Shown here in pieces: positions 52,085 through 63,060 of a stretch of 64,000 bases of DNA (positions are counted from its first letter, which is position 1; every line of letters starts with the position of its first letter). The stretch covers positions 12,353,501 through 12,417,500 of the forward strand of contig JAWUZG010000029.1 of NCBI GenBank assembly GCA_036785705.1. The letters are read 5' to 3'. The notes under the pieces were generated by a model that did not search any database, was not told the origin of the DNA, and saw only the letters and a program-made list of their open reading frames with translations. The position numbers and the translations under genes are program-made. This stretch comes from Acanthornis magna. Lineage: Eukaryota > Chordata > Aves > Passeriformes > Acanthizidae.

Positions 52085-53442
52085 GCCACAAATCACAACT
52101 GATCCGGAACCCAGACAAAGACATTTTAAGAAACCTATTATCTATAAAATGTTTTTGGCTGATATTGACACTGAATGTTTTTCCTTTTGTGGATAATTTA
52201 TATCTTTCTATTCAGGTGCTTGAAATAGAAATATTACACCATGAAATATGAGTCAAAAATAGGATTTTGTTGGTAACAGCTAAAAGTTACTCACTCTAAT
52301 TACATAGTGTCTATCAGTTCTTCATATTAACAGCTGATCTTTTCCTTAATAATAAACTGCAAATAACCTGTCACAATTGCAACTTAATAACAGCCGGCCT
52401 TAAGTACTAGGCCCAGACTCACAGCTGGCACTAGCAGGGACTCTGAGCAGATATGGGCTTTTTGTAAGGAGCACAAATTACTATGAATGATACCCTCCCT
52501 GATTCTACATTATCCACATCAGTTCAAGTTTGTCAGGACTATCACTCAAGCTTTACCCACAACTAATTAAGAGTTAGGTTATCCATGGTGAATTTAAGGT
52601 GTCCAAGTGGGTCTTATTTTTTGCTTTCTGCCTCTTACATAAATGAAGGAGAAGACTGTTTTTCTGGGAGACCCAACCACCATTCTTGCATAGCTCCTGC
52701 CACCCTGTAGAGTCCCCTTGTGAACTGGCACTCCAAATCCTCGAGTCCTGGCACAATGAATGTAGACAAGCAAAACACCTGTGTTGCCATGGTTATTCTG
52801 TGTACACCTCTAAGTTCGGAACCGCTGAAAAATCACTAACAGTACATATTGCACCTGAGCATACAGGGCATGGTTCTCTTTCCTCAAGGACCTTTCACAC
52901 AATCCCGAGTGGAGGCACCTTGATACTAATCAGTCTCAGGACAAGCAGTCCTTGAAATCTGGCCCAGACTCTCATCTATTATTAAACAACCTTGGCCCAT
53001 GAAACTGTTGTTGTACTGCAAACTCAAACTAGGTGATGGTCGAATCCAGGTGATACAATGGCACTATGAAAACCCACTATCACACTTCTAGATTTTTAGG
53101 ATATTGCTGAAACTACCAACAATTACTCAAAACATGTAAAATTCATGCATTTCTAGTATCTGTGTTTAAAACCGGTGATGCTCTAAAATAATCACATTCT
53201 GCCACCAGCTCAGTACATTGCAGTTGAAAATCTAATCATACCAGTGTGGAATCTATTATACCTAAATACATGTTGGTAAATCCTGGGCAAAACTCCATCA
53301 AGTTAGCAGGGAAAATTAATTGCAATGATGTATATTAAGCATTCTATACCTATCTAGATCTTGATGCTAACTACAAATTAGAGACCAACAAAGATAATGA
53401 GGGTGTCTGTCCCAGACCATACTCTGGTATTTCACTATTTGG

Positions 53443-53459
53443 TTTAATCCTGGATTAAA
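53443..53459. repeat. Palindrome with inverted TAATCC motifs
   Basis: TTTAATCC-T-GGATTAAA, perfect 8-bp arms around one base. TAATCC is the core preferred by OTX/PITX/CRX-type homeodomains; binding here is only a possibility. Confidence 0.7.
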
Positions 53460-53860
53460 GGATTGAAGATTTGCCAACTGCAAACATATGGAAAGAAGTC
53501 AACCTGAAAAACTCTTATTTGTTTTGACTGCTTGAGAAAACAACATTGTTATTTATCAACAAAATTATATAACTTTTATGTTATGTAATTATTCTATTGC
53601 ATCAACAATATATATCAATATTCAACACTAAAGCATATTACTTATGTTTTAGCTTATGCTAAACTAGGTATTCACTTACTGTATGTATCAAAAATACTTT
53701 ATAATTAAAAAACCCACATACAGATGCTACCTGAAGGTCTTAAAGGTACCTTAGCTTTCTTTCCACTGGGTTGTATTCATTCTAGAGCAAGACCTAGAAG
53801 AAGCCAAGACAAAATAACTACTTGAGAAGGCACAGATCTTGATTAAAGGATATCTTAGCT

Positions 53861-53972
53861 TTAGTTCTGGCTTTGGCACAGAGTTTTCAGCTTTTTAGCT
53901 GTATGCCTTTCAACAGAGCTTTGAGATCAGCTTGTAGAAAGGTACTAGAGAAGAGCTAAGCATTACTATTAT
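53861..53972 (+). mobile_element. Ancient amniote SINE/LINE tail (MIR1_Amn-like), plus strand
   Basis: TTAGTTCTGGCTTTGGCACA (start of a MIR-like core) is followed by GCTTTGAGATCAGCTTG, AGAAAGGTACTAGAGAAG and AGCTAAGCATTACTATTAT. That last part follows the well-known amniote repeat ending 'CTTTGAGATC...GAAAGG.GCTATA.AAG.GC.AAGTATTATTATT'. The match is by eye and the exact family is not certain. Confidence 0.55.
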
Positions 53973-54687
53973 GATCACCTTTAAATATTATCTAAACAGT
54001 TCTTTAGCTTTCAGCCACTGTTAAAATTGCAAAATGCAAAAACACAGTCTCCATCACATACCAGTCTCCTGTGAAGTAGCACAGAACAGGACTTCCTTTG
54101 TGCTTTTTTCAACCAAATGTGAAGCAACAGGATGTAGTCAGTTAAAATGTTCTCATGTAAGATTACACGTAAAAGTTGTATGTCTATACTGTTGCTTTCA
54201 AAGCTATGATACTCAAATATAACTGTGTGTTCTGACAGAATCATGTTAAGCCTGCAGGAGGGCAAAACTGACCTCACACATACTCCTCACAGTGAGTCAG
54301 TCCTGCAGTAAGATATCTTTTACCACACATACACCTCACAGCAACCATCATTGCTCAATGAGCCTTTGACACTACCATGGCTAATAATTTTTTAATTAAA
54401 TCTCCTAGTTTCCTTCTGCTAGCACTGTACAGCTGTAGTGGTGACACCATGTCCTGAGATCCAGATACTGAGCTAAAATCTTGGCAGAAAACAGAGCTGA
54501 GAAATGGTGCTGGGCTGTAGAGTGAGCTTTATTTCAACCCTTACACTTGGGTGTCTCTGACCACATCCAAACCCACACTTAGTCAGTTATAATCTAGATC
54601 ATATTTTGCTCTTGTCCTGTCCTGTTTTCTCAAAACACTCTTTCAAATCATCCCCTCCACTCTGGGGACAGCCTTTCCATAGCTGTG

Positions 54688-54729
54688 TCTTTGTGTATAC
54701 ATCTTTGTGTATACATCTGTGTGTATAGT
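54688..54729. repeat. Three tandem 14-bp units
   Basis: TCTTTGTGTATACA occurs twice exactly (54688-54701 and 54702-54715), followed by a third diverged copy TCTGTGTGTATAGT. Confidence 0.85.
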
Positions 54730-56644
54730 TTATCATTTTAGGCAGTAGTAGAAAATAGTGCTCAGAAATGGGGGGCTTTGAACACCTCTAATGACAAAGA
54801 AGTAGGTGCAAGGTAAGGGATGCTGTGATGCAACTAAAAATCTTCCCAAGGTGATGTGCTCATTGGCAGCCCTTCACTTACATAGCAGAGCCTCGAGGTT
54901 ATTGTTTTGTCGTAAGCTCAAAGAAGGAAGTAAGGCAATGACTCTTTAAAGTATCAGGTCTTTTGCTTTTTGTTCTTAGAGCTTACATAAAATGAAGATC
55001 CAAGTAAACAACACATGAAGAGTGGAGAGAAACTCTAATCTGTAAGTATACACAGACTGAAAAAAAAGCCTTGGTTTGCAAAGCTTTTAAAAGAATGCAA
55101 ATTTTGGGGGCGGGGAGAAGCATTCAATTATCTATTTGTTTTATTTTGAACACATTTTAAAGCTTTCCTGCACAACTGTTCTCTCATTATGTTTTGTAAA
55201 TTTCCTAGTAAAGGACAGCATTGCTTCATTCTTCTCCATATTTCTACCCTGTCGTTTTACACTGCCTTCTAAAATTGGGAAGCAGTGCATTCTTTTTCAT
55301 CCATCTTTGTGCACGTGTTTGATATCACCCAGTCTCTGTAAGGACCAGAAGGGTTCATTCTCTCTGCTAAGATATAGCTAAGGAAGTAAAAAATTATTTT
55401 TAGGAACACTTCATGGTATCCATTTTTTTGTGTAAAAATAGTGACAATCTCAAATGAAAGAGGACTAATTCAATATGCTTTTGCATCCCATTTTTTCTTC
55501 AATGGACTGAATTGAAACCAAAAAGTATCAGTATAATGTTGACACAGCCTTCAAGACATGAGCTGATGAACTACTGAATGAGTTCGAGGAATCATGAAAA
55601 GTTGTTTGAAAAAGGTCGATGTCTAAATGTAAAAATGCACTTGATATTTAATATTATTTTATTTCTAATGTTTTCCATTAAGCAGGTTCTTATACTTCAA
55701 ACTTCCGGTGTGTCTGGTTATTTTGAAATGAAAGGAATTCTGCAATTATTCTATTGGCATAGCCTACATTACCATAACACAGCATGGAATTAGAACAAAA
55801 TGAAATGCAATTACATTGCCCTCAACAGAAAAACTCAGTGAGACTAAATGAGGATGTCTGTGAAACAAATGAAGATTTTAAACAGACTTTTGTTAAAAAA
55901 TATTTGTGTTTTGCACTTTCTCCAACCTAGCCTAGTTCAGTGCAGAAATGAAATGTCAGTTCTGACAAACACTCATTTTTCAATTTATTAAGTCTGTCGA
56001 AAATAGAAATCTTTCATCTGAACTGAACTTTTTTCTCTTCCAAATTCAAATGAAACTTCTCAGTTGGGTGCATGCAGGCAGCAAATCCTTCTTCTGCAGA
56101 ACCCAACTGTCAGAACACATGAAGATCTGTGTGACGCCTGCCAGTCTCTCAGCAGATGTGTACGGGGGGATAAATTTTGCAAACACTTGTTATGCAGAGT
56201 AGAACTCACTGTTTGACAGAGATTGTAAGAGTGTCACCATTTCTGACAAATGAGGTGGGTTTTTTAATAAGTTGATATAATGTTGATGTAACATAATAAT
56301 GACTCATGGGCCTGGTTGGGAAAATAGCATGCAATGAAGGGAACGAGCCAGTGACAGGCTAATCTGGATTGCTAAGTCAGGCACAAACTAACAATAAGCA
56401 TTTTACCCCTGCCAAATGCAAAGTTGTTCATCTAAGAGTCAAGTAGGAGCATAGTGGCAGCTCACTGAGGAGCCACAGATATGGCTGGGATCAAGGGAGA
56501 ATAAGTGTCTTCTGTCTTACATCAGGTATCTGTAGGGGAAGTCAAAATTTGACTAAAGGTTTTTAAATCTGAAGACAGAGGCAGAAGCACATAAAATCCC
56601 TGGAAGCTGAGGTGGTACAAATTACGTCCAGAAGTATGGTTATT

Positions 56645-56684
56645 ATTTTTTTCTTTCTTTCTTTTCTTTTCTTTTTTTTTTTTT
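56645..56684. repeat. (TTTC)n / T-rich tract
   Basis: T-rich stretch with TTTC and TTTTC units ending in T14, about 110 bp before the CR1 tail at 56793. Confidence 0.85.
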
Positions 56685-56792
56685 AATAGTAAGATAGATA
56701 ACAGTAAGATAAAAGAGAAACAAATTCCTGAAGGCTGGAATGAATATTTTTTACTTGGAAAATTTTGAAAGAGATCAAATTGTTTTCATAAA

Positions 56793-56935
56793 CCATAGAA
56801 TCACACAATGGTTTGGGATGAAAGAGGCCTTAAGGGTCATTTAGTTCCAACCCTCCTGCCATGGACAGGGACACCTTCCATTAGACCAGGTTGCCTAAAG
56901 CCCTATCCAACCTGGCCTTGAACATAACCAGGGAT
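56793..56935 (-). mobile_element. CR1 LINE 3' end, minus strand (about 140 bp)
   Basis: The inverted CR1 3' UTR is clear: CATAGAATCACACAATGG, then GGCCTTAAGGGTCATTTAG, CCATGGACAGGGACACC and CCAACCTGGCCTTGAACA. It is truncated just upstream and lies 3 kb before the GPR141 coding exon. Confidence 0.88.
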
Positions 56936-59889
56936 TTTCTGTTGTGAAGAGAGCAGTCCAGGGAATTCTTGAAGAGTGTGCTGCACAGGGAGTCACATGA
57001 AATGAGTGTGATGGCGTTATCCACACTGACAACTGACAAATCTTGAATGCACAAGAATCTTTTTGCTGATCATATTTCTGAAAGAAGCCAGCCTCTGGCC
57101 TGTTGGCAGCCCACCTCCTTTGTCAGACTAAAACAGCTATTTTTGCAATTGTCCCCCAGTCCTTGGCACCAGCAGCTGCTATGGCATCCAAATGAAGTGG
57201 TGTCCACCATTGCCTCGTGGCTGCTCGAGGCTCGTGTCCGGCAGAAGTTCAGCTGAGTCATGAGAGGCTTAACACAGAGGAAGACCAAACCTTGCTCCAA
57301 GACTTGAGCAATATCACTGAACTGGAAGTTGCTAGGGGGGGTGGGAAGGCACAGAAACAAGAACAGCTGTGTCTTGTAAGGTCCACATTAATTTGTACTC
57401 CACGTGCCTCCTGCTAAATTCTGGCAAAAGGAATTGTTAGGTGCATTTCAGGTCAGTAGGTTATAGCTTTGTGACTGTCAGTACGATAGGAAACCTCATT
57501 TTGCCACAAAGCAACGTTTCCTCTGTGAAACATACTCTGTGCTATGCTATACTCTGTATTCATCACGCAATGATATTTCAGTGGGGTGCCTGTACTACTG
57601 GGGAGATGATAATCTCCTATCATAGTCACTTGGAGCTTTTTTTTGGAAGATTTATGAAAATTACATGTCCTGCAGAATCTTACGATGTAGGGATTTAATG
57701 ATGGCTGTAAAATTCTGCAAAGACCTGCATTTCAGTGACTCAGTTGCCTATTTGCAGACAAAAAATAGGTCTCTTGCTGCCCCCTTCATTGGAATGTCTG
57801 AGCAAAGTACCAGTTTTCTGATTTCTGCTTATCTGTTCTTACTGCCTTCAGTTCAAGTTTCTCTGCCGGGCTCCGAAGGGTGACAACGAGGGCTTCTTTC
57901 TCTCCAAATGCAGCCTTGCTGCTGGGACTGCTCACACCAAGCCACATTTCCAGTGTGTTGCCTTTCCCTCTGTGACATTTTTAAAACTTTTAAACTTCAA
58001 ATATCCATTTTTAATCAAAACAGTTTGATAATGCTACTTTTTAGAGACATCTTTTCAAACTGAAGCTTAACAACTTGGAGAAACTGATGAAGAGCTGTTG
58101 CTAATCCCTTCTGACTTGCTTGGCTGTGAGGCTAAAATGCAGTGTCTCGGAAATGAGAACAGAACTAGAAGGAACTTGCACCATTTCTGATGCAAGAGCT
58201 CCGGTGTGCCAATCTGCAGTGACTTTGATAAAAACCTCCTTCACTCCAACCCATTGTAATTCTCTTAATGTACTGGAATTAGTTGTCCACATAACTCTGA
58301 AATGCAGGATCAAACAGAAAAGGTCAGTAATGCCACCAACCAGCACATCAGTTTGAGATATGGCACTTATATTTATACTGATTTTAATAAGATATTGGGA
58401 GCCTTAGATGCATTGGGAGAGCTAGAGAATAACTTTTCAATGTACGAAGAGATCTGGATTACTGTAAGTGCAAGTGCTCAGAAATATTGCTAAGGAACAA
58501 CAATAGTATCTGAGGTGCATAACAGATATTAATTCCCCACTCTGAGCAAAACCAGTTTAAAAAACTGTTATAGGCATTTCTTCTTTTCTGTAAAATGAGG
58601 GGACTGCTAAGAAACTTTTTTCCCCTCCAAACTTTTGGCAGTTTGTGCTACATAAAAACTGAAAATAAAGCTGAAACACCCATACAAAGAGATTGAGGAA
58701 CTATTTTCTGAAGTGGAAAGCATTTGAATATTAAATGAAAAATCACAAAACTCAGTTGGGATCAAACCCCATCTTGTGTTGTGGGATTCACTGGTGAAAT
58801 GCATGACATACCAGAGCCATTTATAAATTACAGTTCAGGTAGCAGCAGCAATGTAACTGGGATAGTACAGAGCCCAGCACTGTTCAGTTTTCCCTGCTTC
58901 TTTTTTGTAACTGTAGTGTGAACATCCTCTGAACATTTTTATAGATGCAAATGTGCTTCAAGAGAACACCTTGCCTGAACTCTCCTACTTCTGTGTGGTC
59001 TTGTAGTATGTAAAATCCTACCAAGAGCTGCATTTAGATTTATGAGAATTATTTTTAATCTCTCTTTTAGACAGTAGTATATTAAAAATGTATAGCATAA
59101 TTTTTTAGCTTGTTATTAACTTGCATCTAGCCAGGCTCAGGCCAGGCAGGCTGATTTACACTCCTCCAGGATGTCCTTTCCCAATGCTTTCAAACAGCCC
59201 ATTTCGTAACACCCAGTTACTACATGTAAGATATGAAAGGGCCCTGAGCACCAGGACAGTCCTGCCCACGCAACCAGGCCTGGCAGGATCTAAGCAGGAT
59301 TTCCATGGAGTTTGGGTATCCATGGTGTTTAATCCCTTGTTCAGAGAAACTGTCCATGGAGAAGAAGTTGACTGTAATGTGTGCAAAATTCAGCTCTCGG
59401 TAACAAACAAAATTTGTAGCTCAGATAGAGCAACATGTGGTTGTTATCCGTTCCTGGGAAGGACAGATTTGTGTAGCAAATAAACAAATGGATGAACGAG
59501 TAGCAGAATTCAAACAGTTACCTCTTATCTTCACTGTAAAGGCATGCAGATGCTCAGAAGAGAGGAGAACTAATAACACTGCACAAAACCACCACCATCA
59601 TGTCATTTCTCTAAGGATCATTTCTCCAAGGATCATTTCTCCTCACATATTATTGATTCATGCTTGCTTTTAAGGGTGTGGTTAGCAATACCTTAAGCAC
59701 TAGAGCAGCTTTTCTACCCAAACTTCTCATCCATTTTCCCCTAGGCTGGAGGTTGTTTGAATAAAAGCACTGGTTACAGCTCCTGTACTGATACAGTACT
59801 GATACCATCTGTGAGATTTCAGGATTATTCCTTGAGCAAGAGCCAGATGGGAAGTGCTTCTGGCTTTTTAGGTAGGCCCTCTTATTCCT
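56936..59889. other. Sequence upstream of the GPR141 coding exon, probably intron
   Basis: No coding content recognised. The 120-codon open frame at 59121-59483 has no known motif. Because the coding exon opens with a splice acceptor, most of this stretch is probably the last intron of GPR141. Confidence 0.5.
59604..59648. repeat. Three tandem 15-bp units upstream of GPR141
   Basis: CATTTCTCTAAGGAT, then CATTTCTCCAAGGAT, then CATTTCTCC followed by diverged sequence. It lies about 280 bp before the splice acceptor of the coding exon, probably within the intron. Confidence 0.8.
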
Positions 59890-59929
59890 ACCTTATCTTA
59901 GTCTTTCTGTATTGTTTCATTTCTAGAAT
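59890..59929 (+). promoter_or_regulatory. GPR141: Splice acceptor and short 5' UTR of the GPR141 coding exon
   Basis: A pyrimidine-rich tract (about 59900-59924) ends in TTTCTAG, with the acceptor AG at 59925-59926. Only three bases (59927-59929) separate it from the first ATG. The coding exon is therefore probably not the first exon, and at least one non-coding 5' exon should lie upstream. An A at -3 precedes both ATG 59930 and ATG 59954, so context does not decide the start. Confidence 0.7.
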
Positions 59930-60874
59930 ATGTACCAGGAAGATTTCAGGAACATGACTGAAGGGACCAGGAACAGCAGTGACTCTTCTTCTGCCTTCGT
60001 TCACACCAGCACCGTGAGTGCCATACTGGTTACTGTCTACTCAGTTGCCCTCGCTGGAGGTGGCATCGGGTCCATTACGATGTCGTTCGTGCTGCTCAAG
60101 ATGAACACTCTGTCTGTGACCACAACTGCTATCGTTAACCTGGTTGTTGTGCACAGCCTCCTCCTCTTCACGGTGCCCTTTCGCCTCTACTATTATGTCA
60201 AAAAGGAGTGGATATTTGACATACCATTTTGCAAAATGGTGAGTGCTATGGTGCACATCCACATGTACCTGACCTTCCTGTTTTATGTCATCACGCTGGT
60301 GATCCGATGGCTCATCTTCTTTCAGTGGAAGGACAAGGTGGAGTTTTACAGGAAGCTGCATGCAATTGCAGCAAGTGCTGCCGTGTGGGTCTTCGTCATG
60401 ATCTTTGGGGTGCCACTCTTCTACTTTGAGTATGGACGCTCAGGCTTATACAGTAATAGAACGTGCTTCAAGTTCCACAAAGAGCTGCAGCAGGAGAGTG
60501 TGAAAGCTCTGAACTACACCGTAATTGTAGCTGTTGCCTGCATTTCTTGTGTCCTCTTGGGCTTGCAGATTTTCATTCTGGTAAAAGTGTCAAGAAAATT
60601 TTCTACCTCCCTCTGTTCACACCAAGAATTCTGGGCTCAGGTAAAAAACCTGATTTTCATCTGGGTCATCATAATTTGGTTCCTTCCTTATCATCTCTTT
60701 AGGGCCTACTACATACAGCATGTGAGTGATTTTGAGCAGTTAGAAAGCTACAATGAGGTTTTTTTGAGCTTGACTGCCCTTAGCTCTCTGGACCTCCTGT
60801 CATTCGTACTGAGTGGAAGCCGCTTCTTCAAGCAAAATGTGGGGATGCTTCACAGAAGGTTGCCTTGCTGCTAG
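59930..60874 (+). CDS. GPR141: Orphan class A GPCR, GPR141 orthologue (single coding exon)
   Basis: A 314-residue seven-transmembrane receptor that I recognise as GPR141. The segments KMNTLSVTTTAIVNLVVVHS, HIHMYLTFLFYV, KDKVEFYRKLHA, CFKFHKEL and SHQEFWAQ match the mammalian protein closely. Approximate membrane segments are 27-52, 61-85, 101-126, 144-165, 193-219, 238-262 and 274-297. Cys101 (start of TM3) and Cys179 (second extracellular loop) can form the usual disulfide. N-glycosylation sequons lie at Asn8 and Asn14 in the N-terminus and Asn176 in loop 2. The TM3 DRY motif reads Ile-Arg-Trp (125-127), and the TM7 NPxxY motif reads Asp-Leu-Leu-Ser-Phe (287-291). The human protein is also atypical at both sites. 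TM6 keeps FLPY (251-254). The tail is short and ends in Cys-Cys. Length is close to the human protein; Met9 (59954) aligns better with the human start, so translation may begin there. The ligand is unknown and the receptor is expected at the plasma membrane. Family expression is mainly in myeloid cells; that is literature knowledge, not visible here. Confidence 0.95.
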   Translation: MYQEDFRNMTEGTRNSSDSSSAFVHTSTVSAILVTVYSVALAGGGIGSITMSFVLLKMNTLSVTTTAIVNLVVVHSLLLFTVPFRLYYYVKKEWIFDIPFCKMVSAMVHIHMYLTFLFYVITLVIRWLIFFQWKDKVEFYRKLHAIAASAAVWVFVMIFGVPLFYFEYGRSGLYSNRTCFKFHKELQQESVKALNYTVIVAVACISCVLLGLQIFILVKVSRKFSTSLCSHQEFWAQVKNLIFIWVIIIWFLPYHLFRAYYIQHVSDFEQLESYNEVFLSLTALSSLDLLSFVLSGSRFFKQNVGMLHRRLPCC

Positions 60875-63060
60875 CATCAGCCTCCTGTAGTATGTGCAGG
60901 ACCTGGGAGAAGACAGTGACGGACAGACACAGCAAACTCCCTCCTCAGCAAGTCAGGGTGTGCCCTGGACGCAGTGCAACACACTCACACAGGGCTCTGC
61001 CCATCAGCTTCCTGAAATAATGGAACAAACTGCCTCCATGTCTCAGCTGGTAAACAGGGAGGTGACCTCAGCCATTTCCTCATGGTGCTACCCTGTGAGT
61101 TGTGGATGGACCTGGAGAAGAGGGAAGAAAGGTGATGGGCTCTTCTGTCTTGGCTGTTTTGACATCAAGGTTTGTGAAGTCAAAAGTGCTAGGCAGAGAC
61201 CTGAGAATCTGCAATGTAGAAACACAAATATAAAAGCAGGTTTTTTGGACTAAGGTACAGATTTTTGAAACTTAAAGATCTATATAATTTTCCCATACAT
61301 TTCTTATTTATTCCCCACAAGCTATCTTAAAATATCAGGGAAGATATTGTTACTCCTGAGTAGGTCTGTTTCTTTACAGTAAAGGCAAGCGAAACTTTCT
61401 AAGTGAATTAAACAATTAAACCAGCTATTTAAAAATAAACCAGTGATAGATAATTATTTCTTACAATATTTTCTCAAAATCACCTTTTGAGGTGGTATCA
61501 CTGCAGCAGAAAAGAATTTTGTTATCTGTCTCACATTATGAAAATATGTCTAAAAAATTATACATTGTTACTGAAGTGGACATTACAAGTTCAAACAAAA
61601 GCTTGTATTATTTTTCACAGAATTGTTCAATTAAAAATAGTATTTTACAGTGAGGACAATTTTATTTAGATCATTTAGATGGCAAATCTAAAGGTATCAA
61701 AAGGCAAATACTTTAGGTATCCAAAGTAGCAATGTTTTTTTTTTTTAATCTTATGTTCATTTTGTGCAGTTATGAAGTTTATAGCTAGTTATTCACAGTA
61801 TCTTTAGCTTGCAATCAATTCTATAAATTTTGTAACCTGTACTGGTAGAAGGAATGATAATGTTAATGCTTGGATTGGAGGGATGGAAAAAGCTAATAGA
61901 CCTAGTGTAGTTAAAAAGCTTATTGTATCTCAGTGAGGCATTGTCAGTTGCTGTCTCTGAAGACAGAATTAAGTTCCACTAAAAAAGATGAAAAGTTTGG
62001 TAAAATGTTTCTGTGAAAAACGTTCAGGCTTTCACAGCTCAGCTGCTTTACACCTATACCCCCAAAAAATAGAAATCTCTAATTGCTCTAATCTAAGACA
62101 TCAATGACTAATGTATCTTTATGTGACCTTTCCATCTGCATAAGGTCACATTTTTTCATCCAGATTTAGTGGGATAATAATTTAATCATTTAAATAATTA
62201 GAGGTTATCAGCTGATCAATTTCCATGACAGTCTCTTCTTGTGATGCTGTTGAAATTCACCTTTTCACACTTGTGAATCTTTCCATTCCTTTCTGCTTCA
62301 CCTTCACTATCTCTAGCACATCAGACAGCAATCAAATACCAATTGGTTGATCTTGTTGTACCTGTGCAATCTCACCACCATGCTCATTGTTTTTGGTCCC
62401 ACCAAGATGGATCCCATTTACTCTTCGGTAGTCTTTCTTCCCTCCCTTCCTGCTTCAAGGTCCTTCACATGTATCAGGATGTGTGATCATAAAAAGGTAT
62501 TTTCAGGTCAGAGTATGAGTCATGCTATTGAACACCAAAAGTTGGAAATCACTGAAGTTCATAGCACAAGTGAGATGTGGGGCAGCTCTCATGGCTCGCC
62601 CTTGGCAAACGGCCTGGATCACATCTGTTAAGAAAGAAATGTGAGAGCTCACAGTGTGTGTGGATCTGAGAAAAAACTGACCATGGAAGCTTTTGTTCTC
62701 AAAGGATCACATTAAAGAAGCAGAGAACTACCAGCCAGATTCAACAGTAGTTAGAGAACTACAGAGACTTCCAAAACATGGAAGAAATCAACTTGAATGT
62801 GTAGTTCAATACTGGTTGACTATGTGTCATTAAGAAAGCAATAAAATGGTCTGGTCCTGATTTGTTTTAGAACTACACAAACAAGTAATTTTCTCCTTGT
62901 GGTGGGAGAGGATGGAAATTGGCACAATATTTTTGTTTTTTCCCATAGCAGCATGGTTGATTAAAGAAAATGCCTTACATTGCATTCTGTAGACACTGCT
63001 TACCTTTGTAACACTATTTTATAACCCTTCTACCATAATAAACTTATTAACAAATAAAAT
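60875..63060 (+). other. Candidate GPR141 3' UTR and poly(A) signals
   Basis: After the TAG stop there is no convincing coding sequence. AATAAA hexamers on the + strand lie at 61434-61439, 62840-62845, 63037-63042 and 63053-63058. The first would give a 3' UTR of about 0.6 kb; the later ones would extend it past 2 kb. I cannot tell which is used. The stretch is AT-rich and contains one clean inverted repeat at 62121-62151. Confidence 0.4.
62121..62151. repeat. Perfect 10-bp inverted repeat containing TGACCT/AGGTCA
   Basis: ATGTGACCTT (62121-62130) and AAGGTCACAT (62142-62151) are exact complements around an 11-nt spacer. The arms carry AGGTCA, the nuclear-receptor half-site, in everted arrangement. 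It lies 1.2 kb past the GPR141 stop. Confidence 0.8.

Larger units (their letters stand above)
51131..56792. other. Non-coding AT-rich unique sequence
   Basis: Apart from the hairpin at 52032, the palindrome at 53443, the ancient SINE at 53861 and simple repeats at 54688 and 56645, I see nothing. Open frames are all under 90 codons. Confidence 0.6.

Noticed and set aside
60041..60702. Other-frame and antisense open frames over GPR141
   Set aside because: Shadows of the real receptor frame.
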